DNA from: Nitrospiraceae bacterium
GTDB taxonomy: Bacteria; Nitrospirota; Nitrospiria; Nitrospirales; UBA8639
NCBI GenBank assembly: GCA_020632635.1
Contig: JACKFE010000003.1
Coordinates: 409,538 to 473,537 of the forward strand
Length of the DNA stretch: 64,000 nucleotides
Direction: 5' to 3'
Position numbers and translations under genes: made by a program. Below the pieces are notes generated by a model that worked only from the letters and a program-made list of their open reading frames with translations, was not told the DNA's origin and made no database searches. Shown one piece after another: positions 62,291-64,000 of the stretch (its first letter is position 1; each line of letters begins with the position of its first letter).

Positions 62291-63733
62291 ATGAGCAAAC
62301 GAAACCCCATCCGACTGAACCAAGGCTATACCTCACCCTCACCAGTTCCCCTGCAGGTCATCTCCAACGAAGAATTCGTGCCGCCCCCGCAAACGGGTCA
62401 ACAGGCCCAAGTGGAATGGCTCATCGACCGGGCCAGCAAACGGTTAAGCGGCAAGCTGGGCCTCAATCGCCGAGACTTTCTGAAAACCACCGGCGGTATG
62501 GCCGTAGCGTTTCTGGCCATGAACGAGGTGTTCGGAAAATTCTTTGACGTGCTGGCAGTCGAGGCCGCCGAGCCGCCAGCTGTTCAAGAAAAAAAGGGCC
62601 CGGTCCCGTTCATCTTCGATGTGCAAACACATTACGTCAGTTCATCATTTCATCTGCCCGGCTGGAAAGAGGGCCTGTTGGGGTTACGCCGCCGGGCCAA
62701 AGAGATGGGGCTCAACCCACAACTCTCGGGCGACACCGGCACCATGGCCGACCTGAGTGTGGCCAACTACATCAAAGAGGTGTTTCTAGACAGTGACACG
62801 TCCCTTGGACTCATCAGCACCCCACCCGGCCCCTATCCCTGGGAGGCCGTTGTGCCGCCAAAGGAAATGACGCATATCCGGGATGAGATCAACCGCCTCA
62901 CCGCCTCACAACGCATGCTGGCCCATGGGTTGGTCATGCCGCAGTTGGGCCAAGTGGATTTGGACTTCATGGATCAACAAGCCGAAACGCTACGCGTAGA
63001 TGCCTGGAAATGCTATACGGGCTCACCGGCAAAAGGCTTTGAACATGGCTGGTGGTTGAGCGATGAAACGATCGCCTATCCCATGCTGCAAAAGGCCCAG
63101 ACACTTGGCATCACCAACATCTGTATCCATAAAGGGCTGCCCCTGGGTCCTGTGGCGGACTACAACCATCCCCGCGATCTACTCAAAGCCGCGGCAGATT
63201 TTCCCAAACTGAATTTCTTGGTGTATCACGCCGGATTTCTGGGAACCTCACGGATCAATTTAGAAAACGGGAAGAAAGGCAAAATTCCGTGGACCACGGA
63301 ATTTTGCGAGGCGAAGATAACTCACCCGCAACTTACCAATATCTTCATGGAGTTAGGATCGACGTTCGGACAATTGGTAATCACGGAGCCCCTCATCTGT
63401 GCCCATCTGCTGGGACAAATCCTCTCGGCATTTGGCAACGATCACGTGCTGTGGGGCACAGACTCAATTTGGTACGGCACACCCCAATGGCAGATCGAAG
63501 CCTTCCGACGATTTCAGATGCCGGAGAAACTTCAAGAAACCTATGGATATCCGGCCCTGACCAAAGACCTCAAAGCGAAAATTTTTGGCCTCAACGCCGC
63601 CAAACTGTTCAAGGTAAACGTCGAAGAAACACGGCGGGACTTACCGAAGGATTACCTCAGCCACATCAAAATGGCCTACCTGGATGAAGGCCCCACCCCC
63701 AGCCACCATGCGTATGGGTGGGTTTCCTCATAA
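62291..63733 (+). CDS. Tat-exported amidohydrolase-family protein with a modified metal motif
   Basis: 480 residues from the ATG at 62291, which has GGAG upstream; the frame is open to 62201. A long N-terminal arm precedes a twin-arginine motif LNRRDFLKTTGG (about residues 56-67), pointing to Tat export. The Amidohydrolase_2 fold follows: FDVQTHYV where most relatives have HxH, ICIHKGLP, LVYHAGF and VLWGTDSIWYG. Later metal-ligand positions look intact, but the first His of HxH is Gln. Some Tat-linked relatives share a QxH form, so it may still bind metal. It ends the three-gene unit. Substrate unknown. Confidence 0.85.
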   Translation: MSKRNPIRLNQGYTSPSPVPLQVISNEEFVPPPQTGQQAQVEWLIDRASKRLSGKLGLNRRDFLKTTGGMAVAFLAMNEVFGKFFDVLAVEAAEPPAVQEKKGPVPFIFDVQTHYVSSSFHLPGWKEGLLGLRRRAKEMGLNPQLSGDTGTMADLSVANYIKEVFLDSDTSLGLISTPPGPYPWEAVVPPKEMTHIRDEINRLTASQRMLAHGLVMPQLGQVDLDFMDQQAETLRVDAWKCYTGSPAKGFEHGWWLSDETIAYPMLQKAQTLGITNICIHKGLPLGPVADYNHPRDLLKAAADFPKLNFLVYHAGFLGTSRINLENGKKGKIPWTTEFCEAKITHPQLTNIFMELGSTFGQLVITEPLICAHLLGQILSAFGNDHVLWGTDSIWYGTPQWQIEAFRRFQMPEKLQETYGYPALTKDLKAKIFGLNAAKLFKVNVEETRRDLPKDYLSHIKMAYLDEGPTPSHHAYGWVSS

Positions 63734-64000
63734 ATTATCAAAGGCTACTCCTACTATTTTGGACAGTACTTTCAATTTTCGAGAAAAAAGTCTTTTTTTC
63801 TAGCACCAAAAAGCAAGTTCCCAAACCGTTCACCTTCATCTCCTGGCATTTTTTGATTAAACCAGGAAATGGGAAGACAGATATCATATTTTTCCTTCAA
63901 ATCTGCAAGTGTTACCCTACAAAACTCTTAACAAAACTGAGGAATATCAGAGGATCATAAGGGATCAAAATAGGCATCCTCTATACCATCTACACTAAAC

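Noticed and set aside
63718..63960. Plus-strand frame of 80 residues at the right end
   Set aside because: It starts inside the end of the amidohydrolase gene, is AT-rich, and has a lysine- and phenylalanine-rich composition unlike neighbouring genes.

Overview
The window is a chromosomal segment of a Gram-negative, motile bacterium with mid-50s percent GC. It contains an LPS export gene (lptD), TonB-dependent B12 uptake, a complete Moco-precursor operon and a polar-type flagellar system (flhF/flhG) with sigma-54 promoters. Together these suggest a member of Nitrospirota, perhaps a Nitrospira-like nitrite oxidiser, whose nitrite oxidoreductase would need molybdenum cofactor. That assignment is inference from gene content; no rRNA or other taxonomic marker is present. 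I saw no tRNA, rRNA, CRISPR array, insertion sequence or phage gene.

Positions 1-24044 are almost entirely flagellar and read on the minus strand. They form two blocks. The distal block is flgB-flgC-fliE-fliF-fliG-fliH-fliI-fliJ-motE-like-fliK-flgD-flgE. It starts at a near-perfect sigma-54 promoter (24029-24044) and ends at an intrinsic terminator after flgE (13188-13225). The second block is fliL-fliM-fliN-fliO-fliP-fliQ-fliR-flhB-flhA-flhF-flhG-fliA. It has its own sigma-54 promoter (12561-12576) and runs into a heme-type sensor kinase cut by the left edge. That sensor reads off the edge of the window. One small receiver-like gene on the opposite strand separates the blocks. Flagellin, filament cap, hook-filament junction, P/L-ring, rod flgF/G and stator genes are not in the window.

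Positions 24241-30601 hold the probable flagellar regulators: an NtrC-type response regulator, its histidine kinase, an exported TPR protein translationally coupled to the kinase, and a second NtrC-type activator. Both activators carry GAFTGA loops and so should act on sigma-54 promoters such as the two found here.

Positions 30899-41347 carry housekeeping genes: accD-folC-lptD plus a small exported protein, the operon moaC-moaD-moaE-moaA, a DsrE-like protein, a TIGR03862-type flavoprotein and a small exported protein. An 880-base stretch without a convincing gene follows. Positions 42230-46653 hold a translationally coupled ATP-grasp ligase/zinc metallopeptidase pair, a 50-residue zinc-ribbon protein, an HNH nuclease, a Rieske protein and a membrane-anchored unknown.

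Positions 46702-57226 are mainly a cobalamin region: adenosyltransferase, btuB, btuD, btuC, btuF and cobQ, with two cobalamin riboswitches that appear to use different expression platforms. A TolC-family gene and a YihY-family gene lie between btuF and cobQ. From 57680 the strand switches to plus. There is a large secreted reprolysin-like metalloprotease with two tandem C-terminal repeat domains, then an operon of an orphan periplasmic binding protein, a small exported protein and a Tat-exported amidohydrolase. The last 267 bases (63734-64000) are AT-rich and show no gene I can support.
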